From Viola odorata (lineage: Eukaryota > Streptophyta > Magnoliopsida > Malpighiales > Violaceae), in assembly GCA_963691705.1 (NCBI GenBank), contig OY829539.1, positions 684,501 through 748,500 of the forward strand: a stretch of 64,000 bases of DNA, given 5' to 3'. A program made the translations under genes and the position numbers. The notes under the pieces are model-generated. The model was not told the origin of the DNA. It saw only the letters and a program-made list of their open reading frames with translations, and made no database searches. Of this stretch, positions 1 through 11,619 are shown piece after piece. Within the stretch, counting starts at the first letter, position 1. Every line of letters starts with the position of its first letter.

Positions 1-880
1 TTAAAAAGGTTTACGTTTGTAATTTTTAGAAAATTATAAGATTTATCACGAAAGTTTTAAACTATAGAAGCCAAAATGAATTATTTTGTAACTAAGAGCC
101 ATAACCGGAATTGAATTGAGGTAACTCAAATTCTATTCAATGATTATCGTCCAATTTGTAACACCCAAGAACAAGTTATAAATATTACATCGGCTGGGAA
201 GGTCCATGGGCCAGTAAATATAAATAGGCACCATCAATAACCATGTGGACTCGTTTTATATAGCCCAAGCCCAAGCTCAAATGGGTGGGTGGGTGGCGGC
301 TGTGGAACCGGTGGATAGTTAGGGTTAGAAAGTTTGGGTATAATTTAAATTAATGTTATTTTTATAAATTTATTTAAACCATTAGAATTCAGTATGTTTA
401 TTTATATATGATATTTTATTAATTGAATACTAAAATTATTTTTATATATTTTATGCTTGAATTTTTTTATCTTATACAAGGATTTATTGCCTATTTGGCA
501 TTTTACAATTTCGTTATTGCATGCTTTTGTGGTTCTAATGGAAAAAAATTGAAATAATAAGTGAGAGACAATTACATATAGAAATTCTTAGATGTACGAT
601 TTTCTTCTTTGTAATTATTTCAACTATTTTTCTTTCCATCGCATTTCGTGCTTGTATAAGAAAGTTTGGAATTGAGCATTATAGGGAATGGGTGTGTCAA
701 AAAATAATTATACATATAAAAATATTTAATAACTTTTAAAAACTCCTATTTAAATGAAACTTTGGGAAATAATTTTTAACTTTTCTATCATATCTTTTCA
801 TTATGAAAAATACAATTTTAAATAAAAATGGTGAAGATAACTTTTCATTAAGTTATTTTAAATATTTTTTAACATTCTAT
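1..880. other. AT-rich intergenic DNA, no gene seen
   Basis: No ORF of useful length, no recognisable element and no tRNA-like segment was seen. A short G-rich run at 283-299 has three GGG and two GG tracts and is the only notable feature. Confidence 0.6.
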
Positions 881-1468
881 TGATACCCGAATTTTGACGC
901 CATTTTTAATTGATTTTAGCATTTCTGTTATTTACTTAATTTACTGTCATTTTTAGTTAATTTACTGTCGCTAGCATTTTTAAATTTTCCATAGCATTTT
1001 AGCATCATCAGCTTTCGAAATCGCGTTTTTAATTTTTCGTCACGTATTTTCATCATTATTATCATTATTATTTTTAGCCTTAAAAATTACATTTTTGACT
1101 ATCCGACAGTCACTTGCTAGTTTTTTCTTCGTTTTAGGTCATCTCATGATTTTTAGAATTTTTAATATTTTAGTGCAGTTTTTAGTATTTTTATTTTTTA
1201 TTATTATTTTCGTTCGAGCTTTTATTGGACCCGAGTAAGTTCACCCGGACAATAGCTTGAATTTGAAATGTTTTCCTTCAACTAGTTGCTAGCTTTTTTA
1301 CCGTTCACAACGGTCTATAACGTTTCGTATAATTTTCTGCGTAACGTCATTATTTTTTCGTTCGAACGTTTCACGTTTTTTAATGAGAAAATAAACGCGT
1401 TAAACGAAAAATTCTCGTCATTCGCTGTAGACGGTTAAACCCGTCGTATTTTTCTCTATGAGCTGGTA

Positions 1469-2521
1469 TGATGTGATCCTGCCTAGGGTTAGTAAGCCGG
1501 ATAACAATGGAGCTTAAGAAGGATCTAGCCGAATCGAACTATCTAGCGACAACAAGTTCACAAGAAAGGGAAGACACGAACAAAGTAGATTTAGCGGAGA
1601 TTAGTTAAGAAGTAGCGAAGGAATTAGGAAATATGTACCCGGGAATTTATAGGAATTGACAAGAGATCGAAATTGATCACACGAACATCCAAGAAATTAA
1701 TCCAAGCACTTGACATCCACGGTTCTTGAAATAAGCAATTATTAAACCTTTATTCATTCAAGGGAACTTGCCAAAATTACAAACACAATTCGATATTTCC
1801 CCGAGCAAGAATCGGAAGGAGTAATCTCAACTTGAACGATTTTTACTCAAAGAAAAGTGAAGAGTTCAAGGCTTATGTGATACAAGAAGGAGTAATCTCA
1901 CTTGACTAATATCACTCAAAGTCTAAAACTCCCTAAAGAAAGAAACACAAGAGCTATTTATAGTTCGTACAAAAGATGGGCTTGAAAAGCCCAAAAAGGC
2001 CATTTTTTCCCATGTCTGGCGGTATACCGCCTGGAGGCTTGAAATCCTGGCGGTATAGCGCTAGCTTCGCTTGGAGGTACGCAAATTAAATCAATTCCTG
2101 GCGGTATGCCGCCCCAGACATGGCATTCCTGGCGGTATGCCGCTAGGCTCGTTAACGCTGCGCGCTAAAATGTCGACGAGCATAACTTTTGATCTACTAG
2201 TCCGATTGACCTGAAACTTGTACCAAACGAAAGATAACATCTTGAAGTTTCCGTCAAGCTTTTGTTCTCTCAAATCGGACACCATTTGCTTATCCATCTG
2301 CTCATAATGATTATCCTCTTGGATGGAACATTTGTTGGTGAGCCTTGGCTTGGTGAATACACACATGGACAACTTTTTCCTTGGCCTCGATGGGTTCTTC
2401 CTCACTCATTTTGCCTTCAAACCATAGGGATAACCTTCGTGCTTTGCTTCGGGTGATCGGGCCTTGAGGTACTAGGTCTCGAGTGTCAACATTGGCTTCG
2501 GAAGAGTCCGTGATCGCATCA
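1469..2521 (-). repeat. 3' LTR of the CRM-type Gypsy element
   Basis: Identical in length to the copy at 9377-10429, with near-inverted ends TGATGTGATC and GATCGCATCA. On the minus strand a TATA-like CTATAAATAG lies near 1953-1962. Just upstream of it are four palindromic boxes (2018-2143). The integrase reading frame enters this LTR and stops at 2311. Confidence 0.93.
2018..2143. promoter_or_regulatory. Four palindromic GGCGGTATACCGCC-type boxes in U3
   Basis: Boxes start at 2018, 2049, 2100 and 2131 with spacings of 31, 51 and 31 bp. The first is a perfect 14-bp palindrome; the others vary as GGCGGTATAGCGC and GGCGGTATGCCGC. In element orientation they lie about 60-190 bp upstream of the TATA box, where U3 enhancers sit. 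The 5' LTR has the same set at about 9926-10051, with the first box mutated to GGCAGTATACCGCC. A regulatory role is inferred from position and repetition. Confidence 0.5.
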
Positions 2522-2766
2522 ACTTCTTCCCCTTCGAAAGGATTCGTCCTCGAATCCATGTCTTGAGGGTTCTCTTCATCTTCAGGGCAAAGGGACAGAT
2601 CATTGACGTTGAATGTACGATTGATCCCTCCATATTCACTTGGAAGATCTAGAACATAGGCATTAGCGTCGATACGACGGAGGATTTGAAAAGGCCCGGC
2701 CCCTCGGGGACTTAGCTTGCTTTGTCGTTCACGTGGGAATCGATCTTTGCTCCAATGAAGCCACAC
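2311..2766 (-). pseudogene. Integrase C-terminal end of the CRM-type pol, running into the LTR
   Basis: This 151-codon open stretch continues the pol frame after the TAG at 2767-2769. It reads SKLSPRGAGPFQILRRI, then NRTFNVNDLSL, which is typical of Gypsy integrase C-termini. The last about 70 codons lie inside the LTR (2521 to 2311) and include GPITRSKARRL, a basic motif common near the end of such polyproteins. Use of LTR sequence for the C-terminus is a known trait of CRM elements. No classical chromodomain is evident. Confidence 0.75.
2522..2535 (-). other. Polypurine tract of the CRM-type element
   Basis: On the minus strand GAAGGGGAAGAAGT abuts the 3' LTR start. This is the expected position for the primer of plus-strand DNA synthesis. 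Confidence 0.8.
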
Positions 2767-4908
2767 CTATTGACCCGGTTCAAAGGAAGTAGGAATCTTG
2801 CCCTTATTGCGCTTGGCCATCTCCCTTTCATTCATACTTTCAATGCTTTTGCGGACTTGTTCATGGAGTTTCTTAACCATTGTAGCTTTGGCATTCCCAT
2901 CTACACACTTAAGAGAACTCAAGGGCAAAGGTGAGAGATCAAGAGGGGTCAAGGGTTTGAACCCGTAAACCACCTCAAAAGGGGAATAACCAATGGAGGA
3001 ATGATATGCATTATTATAAGCAAATTCAACAAAGGCCATACATTCTTCCCATTTTACTCCATATTTAGCAATCATGACACGAAGTAATGATCCTAAAGTC
3101 CTATTCACCACCTCCGTTTGGCCATCCGTTTGAGGGTGACACATGGTGGAGAAGAGGAGTTTAGTACCTAACTTCGCCCAAAGAGTTCGCCAAAAATGAC
3201 TTAGGAACTTAGTGTCCCTATCACTTACAATACTCTTAGGCATACCATGTATTCTCACCACATGTTGGAAAAATAAAGAGGCAATGTGTGTAGCATCATG
3301 TGTTTTCGAACATGGTATAAAATGTGCCATTTTGGAGAAACGATCCACCACAACAAAGATAGAATCATGGCTATTCTTAGACCTAGGCAAGCCTAACACA
3401 AAGTCCATAGATAAATCGATCCAAGGATGTTGGGTAACAGGTAAAGGCATATGCACTGCATGATGTTTAGATGTGGATTTAGCAGTTTTGCACACAATAC
3501 ATCGGTTCACAATGTTAGTCACATCTACTTTCATTCGTGGCCAATAGAAATGAGATTTTAAGGCATGCAACATTTTAGTAATGCCAAAATGGCCACTCAA
3601 AGCCCCTCCATGAGCTTCCATCACAAGCAATTCTCTAACATTAGAACGAGGCACACACAATCTATCATACTTGAACAAGAAATTATCGTGCCTAAAGAAA
3701 TGCATGTGAGATCCATGAGCACAAGCCAAATATATATCACATAAGTCTTCATCATTCTCATACAAGTTAATCAAATGAGAAAATCCAAATATTTGGGCAT
3801 CAAGAGAATTTAAGAGAGCATACCTCCGAGAAAGGGCTTCGACTACCACATTCTCTTTGCCTTTTTTGTACTTGATGGTATATGGAAATGCTTCAATGAA
3901 TTCCACCCACTTGGCATGTCTCTTATTCAGCTTGGCTTGGCTCTTAAGGAACTTAAGGCTCAGGTGGTCGGTGTGGATGACGAATTGGTTGGGTAGCAAG
4001 TAGTGCTCCCACACCATAAGAGCTCTTACCAACGCATAGAGCTCCTTATCATAAGTTGAGTAGTTGAGTTGAGCGCCATTGAGTTTTTCGCTAAAGTAGG
4101 CAATGGGGCGACCCTCTTGGGTTAGGACCGCTCCAATGCCAACTCCGCTTGCATCACACTCTAACTCAAACACTTTGGTGAAGTCCGGCAAGGCTAAGAT
4201 CGGGGACTTTGTAAGTCTTGCTTTGAGCTCCTCGAAGGCCTTGGCTTGCCATTCTCCCCACACAAATGCAACATTCTTCTTGGTCAATTCATTGAGAGGC
4301 ACCGCAATTGTCGAAAAGTTGGGCACAAACCGACGGTAAAAGCTTGCAAGGCCATGGAATGACCTTATTTCACCTACATTGTTGGGAATAGGCCAATCTT
4401 GGATGGCTTTCACCTTGTCCTCATCAACTTGAACACCCCCTATACTCACAACAAAACCAAGAAAGTGTACTCGTTCCAAACAAAACTCGCACTTAACAAA
4501 TTTAGCATATAATCGGTGTGTGCGCAAGGTGTCAAATATGGAACGTAAATGGAACACATGTTCCTCAAGAGACGAACTATACACAAGAATATCATCAAAG
4601 TATACAACAACATACTTTCCAATGAAATCACGCAAGACATAATTCATTAACCTCATGAAAGTACTAGGAGCATTGGATAGACCGAATGGCATTACCAACC
4701 ATTCATACAAACCATGTTTGGTCTTGAAGGCGGTCTTCCACTCATCACCCTCATGCATTCGGATTTGATGATATCCGCTCATGAGATCAATTTTGGAGTA
4801 TATTTGACTCCCGCTTAGATCATCAAGCATATCATCGAGGCGTGGGATGGGATGTCGATATCGTACGGTGATCTTATTGATGGCTCTACAATCAACACAC
4901 ATCCTCTA
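2767..4908 (-). pseudogene. Pol: reverse transcriptase, RNase H and integrase core
   Basis: The frame is open from just after the TAG at 4906-4908 to a second TAG at 2767-2769. RT is shown by [18 protein letters not shown], the YFDDILVYS catalytic motif and FLGFVVS. RNase H is shown by [13 protein letters not shown] and [10 protein letters not shown]. Integrase has an HHCC zinc region ([10 protein letters not shown] to CIVCKTA) and a DDE core ([35 protein letters not shown]). The first stop sits where KKDGT is normally followed by Trp; the second precedes VWLHW. Each differs from TGG by one G-to-A change, so both look like single point mutations in one frame. Confidence 0.92.
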
Positions 4909-6203
4909 CGTCCCGTCCTTCTTAGGCACAAGCAACACGGGCACGGCGCAAGGTGACATACTCTCTCGGATGTAGCCTTTGCGCAACAAATCTTCCACTT
5001 GTCGTTGAAGCTCCTTCGTCTCCTCGGGATTGCATCGGTAAGCCGGCCTATTGGGCAAGGCCGCTCCGGGTATCAAATCAATCTTGTGTTCTATCCCTTG
5101 GATTGGAGGAAGGCCACTTGGCATCTCGGTTGGAAAGACATCGTCATATTCCTGCAAAAGAGAAACAATGGGACTTGGTAGAGAAGAAGGAGGGTTAGTG
5201 TCAACTTCCAAGCAATGTGCCTTGTATCGAAGTACAAGACACACTTTATTAGAAAATAAAGCTCGCCTCACATCCTTACCCCTCGCTATCACACTCAAGT
5301 GTTTAGGCTCACTCTCTCTACCATGCTTGCTTTTTTCATGGCGTGTATTCGACTCTCCCTTTGTTTTCTTTCCTCTCCTCTCTTGTGTTTTCATCTCATG
5401 ACTCACACTTTTCTCTCCTCTTTGTGCATGCTCACTTTTTTCATGCACACTATTTTCCTCATTCACACACCTTACTTTCTTCTCTCCACTCTTTTCTCTC
5501 ATTTTCTTCATAATTTGGAACTCGGCACTTGCCTTTTCCATATGCAATCGATCCTCCAGAACTTGAGCGGGTGAAAGTGGAGGAATGCTAAACTTCTTCC
5601 CATGGTGAGTGAGGTGAATCTTGTTGGTTCGGCCATCATGCACTACCCAACGATCGAATTGCCATGGTCGACCAAGGATGAGATGGCTAGCATCCATAGG
5701 AACTACGTCACACAATCTCTCATCCTCATAACTACCTACCTTGAAGGCAACAAGAACTTGTTCCTTCACCTTTACTTCTCCATCATCACTAAACCAATGT
5801 AAGGAATATGGATTGGGATGGGGTGTTGTGGGCAACCCAAGCTTGAAAACTAACAAATAACTTACTACATCCACCACACTTCCATTATCAACAATAAGAG
5901 ATGCGACCTTACCATTGATTTCACACCGAGAATGGAAAAGATTCTCCCGTTGATCTTGGTTGGCAACCTCCTCCTTCGCATGAGCATTCATGCTCCTTCT
6001 CAATACTAGGGTCATTGTGGCTGCCGGAACTACTTCTTCTTCACTACTCTCGGCCTCCTCCCTCCTATCTTCTTTCTCATCCTCACTTGCCTCAACTTCA
6101 CTCCCCATCTTATAGTTGCCCTCTCGGATTACCACTACTCTCCGATTTGGACATTCGGACGCAATGTGACCCCTTCCTTGGCACCGAAAGCATTGGACAT
6201 TAG
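4906..6203 (-). pseudogene. Gag zinc knuckle, aspartic protease and start of RT
   Basis: Right after the nested LTR the frame reads a CCHC zinc knuckle (CFRCQGRGHIASEC, about 6148-6190), then an acidic linker. The protease region has LIVDNGSVVDVVS as its active site, with Asn where most retropepsins have Ser or Thr in D-[ST]-G. It continues through HLILGRPWQ to the RT start (PCAVPVLLVPKKDGT). A charged, Lys/Glu/His-rich insert separates protease and RT. The frame is open to the TAG at 4906-4908. Confidence 0.85.
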
Positions 6204-6204
6204 A

Positions 6205-6735
6205 TGATAAGATTTTGTTTTCTGCCGAAGGATGTATGGCGGAACGGCTCCTCTCAGATCAGTGCTCACGACGGTCCGCGGTACCTGCAATGCGTCGGAG
6301 GGGGTCTCCGGCGGAAACACTCCGATGCTTAAGTCAGTATGTGTACTGAATTTGGCAGAGCTTGGGCCAGTGAGAGTATGCTTACCTGCCTCCTTTGAGG
6401 GGGAGGTGTATATATAGAAGAATTGAGCATTTCCGCGTTTGGGAATAGCTAGAGAGCTATCCCTAACGTTAGGGATCGTGGTTCGCCCCTCGGATGATAT
6501 GTTACCGTGGCGGTAGCCATGGGATAAATGTTACCACGATAGGGTAGCGACTGAGTTGTCCCCCTGACACGTGGTATTCCTCAGAATGAGACAGCTCCTC
6601 GAGCCATCTAGAAGGTTTGTTTGGGGAGACTCCTGAGCACTGTTTTGCCCTCGTGGCGTCAACCTCTGGGGTAGGCGATGGCCCTCTATCCACCGCGGCG
6701 GTGGGAACAGTGATTTCTTCTTTCAGTTCAGGGCA
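6205..6735 (-). mobile_element. 531-bp Tat-type solo LTR inserted in the CRM-type gag
   Basis: The segment is GC-richer than its host element and on the minus strand runs TGCCCTGAAC to CTTATCA. Flanks are ATAGA (6736-6740) and TTAGA (6200-6204) on the plus strand, a 4/5 TSD. Read on the minus strand, the Gag frame before the insert (codons ending Phe-Pro-Ser) and the zinc-knuckle frame after it are in register if one TSD copy is counted. It has a TATATATA box near 6410 and a block (about 6281-6340) closely similar to the R/U5 block of the 15480 element (ACTGACTT, GTCGGAG, CGCCGGAGACC, GCATTGCAGGTA). Confidence 0.75.
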
Positions 6736-6740
6736 ATAGA

Positions 6741-8174
6741 CGGAAATACCCTTTTCCTTAGGTGGATTGTTATCATTAGATGAGAATTTTCTTGGTTGGC
6801 TAGGGTTGGTAGGTGGATTAGGATTTGTTTTTGGTGGGGGTTTTGAAGGTTACTTTTAGTGTAGGGTGTGTAGGGTTTCGGAGGGGGTGTATCGGCTTTG
6901 GAGTCTTTTGGTTTAAAGGGTTCTTTGGGATAAGACTTCCAAGGAGCCTTTGGGGTGGAGGAAAAGGTTGGTGTTTTGCTTGGGTAGGACTTCTTCTTGG
7001 TGGCTTCATATGCTTCCACTTTTATGGCATAGTGGAGCATAGATTGTAGGTGATCGAGCTCCTTCAACTCAAGCTTGTATCTAATACGCTCGTTGAGACC
7101 ATTGAGGAATCGTGCCATCGTAATTTCTTCACCCTCCTCGGTGTTGGTCTTGATTAGGAGTTCCTCTAGCTCGTTGAAGTATTCCCCTACGGACTTAGAA
7201 CCTTGTTTGAGACCTTGCAACTTGTTTTGCAAGTCTCTCTTGTGATGTGCGGGTACAAACCTTGCTCTCATCACCCTTTTCATCTCTTCCCAATCTTGGA
7301 TAGCATCCACTTCTCCTCTCTCTCTACACACTTTTTTCCACCAACTAACGGCATAATCCTCAAACTCCATTGCCGCTAGCTTAATCTTCTTCTCTTCCGA
7401 ATACCGATGACAATTGAAGATTCGTTGAATTTTCCCTTCCCACTTTAGATACTCCGAAGGATCGGTGGAGCCCCTAAAGGTAGGGATTTGCACCTTAATT
7501 CCGCTCAACTTGTCAGGGATTTGCACCTTAATTCCGCTCAACTTGTCATCAACCCTAGGCTCTTGTGGCCTCTCTTCATGTTTAACAAACCGTGACCCAT
7601 GACCCCTTTGGCGTCTTCTCCTCGTTCGATGTGTCCCCTCGGCATTCACTTCCTCATAAGGGTCCTCATAGTACTCTCGAGTGTGGCGGGGTATGGTAAG
7701 GGCATGGAAATGAGGGGCTTTGGGTCGGCTACTAGAAGCATGAAAGTCTTCGGGCCCTCGGCTGCCTTGCTCATATTTCCTCCTTATCTCCTTCATTTGC
7801 TCTTCCGAAATGGCCAACCCCGGAGGGGAAACAAATGGCTTTCGGGTATCCTCCTTCTTTGGAGTATTTTTCAGCAAACCAACGCTTCCTCCTACACTTT
7901 GATGACCCTCCGATTCAGTTTCAATGTGGACATATTCAGTGAGAGGCGTTTGGTGCGCCTTAGGCGGAAGGTTCTTTGAAGGTGTTATATGAGGAGGAAC
8001 ATTGGAAGGCTTCTCATCCTCTCTACCACGAGACTTGATCGTTTCTTCCAACAAAGAAAGGCGATCCTCCGTTCGGACCATGGTAGCCTTCAACTCTCCC
8101 AAGGCGGATAAGACTTGGTCAAGAGCTTCGGCACTTCGACTACCACTAGAACTAGGTCTACTTCTTCCGAACAT
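6741..8174 (-). pseudogene. Gag of the CRM-type element, 5' part
   Basis: The likely start is the ATG at 8172-8174 (MFGRSRPSSSG), although the frame is open upstream to 8309. A coiled-coil-like N-terminus (ALDQVLSALGELKATMVRTE) precedes the capsid-type core with WWKKVCRERG, MRARFVPAHHKRDL and EEGEEITMARFLNGLN, as in the retrotransposon Gag family. A 33-bp tandem duplication (7483-7548) repeats the peptide DKLSGIKVQIP. Near 6810-6840 a proline-rich alternative frame runs alongside, so a small indel is possible. The frame is cut at 6740 by the nested LTR; the zinc knuckle lies beyond it. Confidence 0.85.
7483..7548 (-). repeat. 33-bp perfect tandem duplication in gag
   Basis: 7483-7515 and 7516-7548 are identical 33-mers (11 codons), so the duplication keeps the reading frame. 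Confidence 0.95.
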
Positions 8175-8309
8175 CTTGTATGTACAACTACTATTTATTT
8201 TTTTTATACCTACAAAATGGAAACAAACGAGATATATAGACGTTAGTAATAAAACTCTCCCTCTCGTGTTTAGGTGTTTTTCTCTCGAAAAAGATGTGCT
8301 CACAAACAC

Positions 8310-9362
8310 TCAACTTCACGTTTTCCCGGTACCTGCACACTTAAACAAGAGTTAGAAAATACTTCACTCCCTCATGTGTTTAAACACTCGTGTTTGATTA
8401 CTCGAAAAAATTTGGCCTCACAATCACTCAATAACTCTCCACACACATAGCTTGCCTCCACACAATTTCCTTGTTATAAACAAACTTGTGCTTCAATTCA
8501 AGTGTGCGATCACCAATGCTCAAATGATTGAATCAAGAGGAAGTAGGACTCAATAAATTTACAAGGACTCAAGAGAAAAGGTAAGGAAGATTTTCAGAAA
8601 TTTCCAAGGAAATTCAAAATTCCAATTTTGGAGGGAAATTTTGGATTTCCGTAGGAAAGGAGGAGAGGCTGGAAATTGGGGTTAAAGGAGTAAGGACTCA
8701 AAGAAATAATTCAGAAATTTAAAGAAAGAGACTTGGGGTTTTAGGACTTGAATAGTTTAGGTTTAAGACTCAAGAAGGTTTAGGACTCAAGCTTAGTATT
8801 TTAGGGTTTAGGACTTGAGTTTTAGGATGAGTTTAGGACTTAAAGAAAAAGGAAAAGGACTTGAGGGTGGACGGTTGGACTAGGAAAGGAAATAGATGGA
8901 CTTGGTTTTTAGAAAAAGTGGCTTTATTCGGTTAGAAATAGATTTTGGTTTGGACCATTTAGTTTCTTTTTGGTCAACTTGTCAACGGAAAGGATGAGGT
9001 GTCTTAAGCATTTAATGCAAAGGATTAGATGATTTTACCCTTGATTTGCTAGGTGTGGCCGGCCAAGTAAGGAAAAATTAATTAATTATTTGCTAAACAC
9101 TTGGTTAACAAAATTGTCACACAATTTTGGATCAAATAGAGATTTAGGCCAAGAACACCAAGAACATATGAAGAACACCACTATCACACCCAATTGATTT
9201 TCTTCACTTTTTCTATATTTTGTTTTACCAAATCGATCACAACCAAAAATCAAAAGCCCACTTGAAATATTTTTCGAAAGTGATGGACGAAACCCAAGAT
9301 ATCAAGAAAGATAGGTTCTAACACTTTTGACGAAACTAGAAGAATTCGATAGGCGGCCAAAA
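8310..9362 (-). other. 5' leader of the CRM-type element, no gene
   Basis: This is the untranslated stretch between the primer binding site and gag. It has many purine-rich AGGACTCAAG-like repeats around 8540-8850. No coding region was seen. Confidence 0.7.
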
Positions 9363-9374
9363 GCTCCGCTACCA
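9363..9374 (-). other. Primer binding site (TGGTAGCGGAGC)
   Basis: On the minus strand TGGTAGCGGAGC starts 2 nt after the 5' LTR end. It differs from the common initiator-Met primer site TGGTATCAGAGC at two positions. The same 12-mer is used by the elements at 20697 and 57751. Confidence 0.75.
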
Positions 9375-9376
9375 CT

Positions 9377-10429
9377 TGATGTGATCCTGCCTAGGGTTAG
9401 TAAGCCGGATAACAATGGAGCTTAAGAAGGATCTAGCCGAATCGAACTATCTAGCGACAACAAGTTCACAAGAAAGGGAAGACACGAACAAAGTAGATTT
9501 AGCGGAGATTAGTTAAGAAGTAGCGAAGGAATTAGGAAATATGTACCCGGGAATTTATAGGAATTGACAAGAGATCGAAATTGATCACACGAACATCCAA
9601 GAAATTAATCCAAGCACTTGACATCCACGGTTCTTGAAATAAGCAATTAGTAAACCTTCATTCATTCAAGGGAACTTGCCAAAATTACAAACACAATTCG
9701 ATATTTCCCCGAGCAAGAATCGGAAGGAGTAATCTCAACTTGAACGATTTTTACTCAAAGAAAAGTGAAGAGTTCAAGGGTTATGTGATGCAAGAAGGAG
9801 TAATCTCACTTGACTAATATCACTCAAAGTCTAAAACTCCCTAAAGAAAGAAACACAAGAGCTATTTATAGTTCGTACAAAAGATGGGCTTGAAAAGCCC
9901 AAAAAGGCCATTTTTCCCCATGTCTGGCAGTATACCGCCTGGAGGCTTGAAGTCCTGGCGGTATAGCGCTAGCTTCGCTTAGAGGTGCGCAAATTAAATC
10001 AATTCCTGGCGGTATGCCGCCCCAGACATGGCATTCCTGGCGGTATGCCGCTAGGCTCGTTAACGCTGCGCGCTAAAATATCGACGAGCATAACTTTTGA
10101 TCTACTCGTCCGATTGACCTGAAACTTGTACCAAACGAAAGATAACATCTTGAAGTTTCTGTCAACCTTTTGTTCTCTCAAATCGGACACCATTTGCTTG
10201 TCCATCTGCTCATAATGATTGTCCTCTTGGATGGAACATTTGTTGGTGAGCCTTGGCTTGGTGAATACACACATGGACAACTTTTTCCTTGGCCTCGATG
10301 GGTTCTTCCTCACTCATTTTGCCTTCAAACCATAGGGATAACCTTCGTGCTTTGCTTCGGGTGATCGGGGCTTGAGGTACTAGGTCTCGAGTGTCAACAT
10401 TGGCTTCGGAAGAGTCCGTGATCGCATCA
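9377..10429 (-). repeat. 5' LTR of the CRM-type Gypsy element
   Basis: Same length as the 3' LTR and about 17 mismatches to it by eye. It carries the TATA-like site and the palindromic boxes in the same layout. Confidence 0.93.
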
Positions 10430-11619
10430 TGGTACCTTCGGCTCGAAAAGTCGGAACGTTTGCTCGCAGGAATCGTCTCGAGGCCATTTAAATAAGGTAA
10501 AAGGCAATTTGATCACAACCGTTGATCTGGTCAACCAAGAAAAGTCAACCAGATCAACGGTTGACAATTTAATGTGCATGGTGCACATGAACAGTGCCGA
10601 GGAGCATGCAGCGGAGCAGACCACCGGGCTACCTGCTCCCATCGCATCCTAGCTCGAGCCCATCGCTTCCTATCCCGTTCAACCATCATCACACCTCCCC
10701 TAGCCCCGCCAGTACGACCGCTCGGCCTCCACTCGCGTTCGTCGCGTCCGGCAACCCACGCGACTTCGACCTATAAATACCGAGCTCTCCTTCGATTCAA
10801 ACGGCACCAATTTGGCAAGAAAAACTTGCTCTTCCTCCCTCCTTGATTGATAGCCCATATTGAGCATCGATCGTCCAGTTTAAAGCTTGAGAGTAAGCTT
10901 TCTCTCTCTAAGCTCGTTTTTTGATTTTTAAGCATTTTTCTCCTTTAATTCGTTTGGCCGGATTTAGAGTAGATTAATTCCTTGTTTTTGTGCCATTAAT
11001 TCATGTGCATGATGTAGATTAAATACCTGTCAATTTTAAAAATCGTTAGCTAGATTGTGCGAATTAATTAGTTTTCAATAATTAACGGTTCGGTCATTTT
11101 TTTGAAATTAAACTCGGTATGTTTTGAAATAAAATTCGAGCTTCGTACGGTCGAGACGCCGTCGAGGAGACGAGAGTCTCGGTACGAAGATCGCGAGAAA
11201 CGGACAAGGCTAGCCGGAGCTTGGCCGTCGGCAGTAGCGTCGGCAACCAAGTAAGAAGACACGTGAATAGTGCCATGAAGGCTTCTTCACGTGTCCAAGG
11301 TGATGGGCCAAGCCCATCACCCTTCCCTTTTATTTCCATGGGCCAGGCACTATTCCTGGCCCATTTTCCATTTTTCTTTCACTTTTTTAGTTGAGCCCAG
11401 CCCATTTTCATTTCTTTCCGAGATTTCGGATCACGCCTTTTTCGTAAAAATATTTCATATGCTTCGTATGATTATTTTTCGTACTATCAACTGTTTAATT
11501 TTCCGTACTTATCAACTGTTTAAATTATTTGCACTTTTGCAATTTACTTTCGGCAATTTCAATTCAATCATTCATTTTACCGCCTACATGGTCGGTCGCA
11601 TTTTAATTCTCGTAAATAT

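Larger units (their letters stand above)
1469..10429 (-). mobile_element. Ty3/Gypsy LTR retrotransposon, probable CRM-lineage chromovirus, full length but decayed
   Basis: Two 1053-bp LTRs (1469-2521 and 9377-10429) bound gag, protease, RT, RNase H and integrase regions on the minus strand. The TSD is TGGTA (1464-1468 and 10430-10434). By eye the LTRs differ at about 17 positions without length change (roughly 98.4% identity), which suggests insertion on the order of a million years ago (inference). Gag reads SEYLKWEGKIQRIFNCH and SEEKKIKLAAMEF, as in CRM-type Gag, and the end of the integrase ORF is encoded inside the 3' LTR, as in CRM elements. Gag is interrupted by another LTR and pol has two nonsense codons, so the copy is not autonomous. 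Confidence 0.9.

Noticed and set aside
2262..2456. Short plus-strand ORFs in the CRM-type LTRs (also at 10170-10364)
   Set aside because: They mirror the antisense integrase tail and LTR sequence and are not independent genes.
10574..10846. Pro/Arg/Ser-rich ORF after the CRM-type 5' LTR
   Set aside because: It lies upstream of and across the TATA box of the Ogre-like LTR and shows composition bias only.
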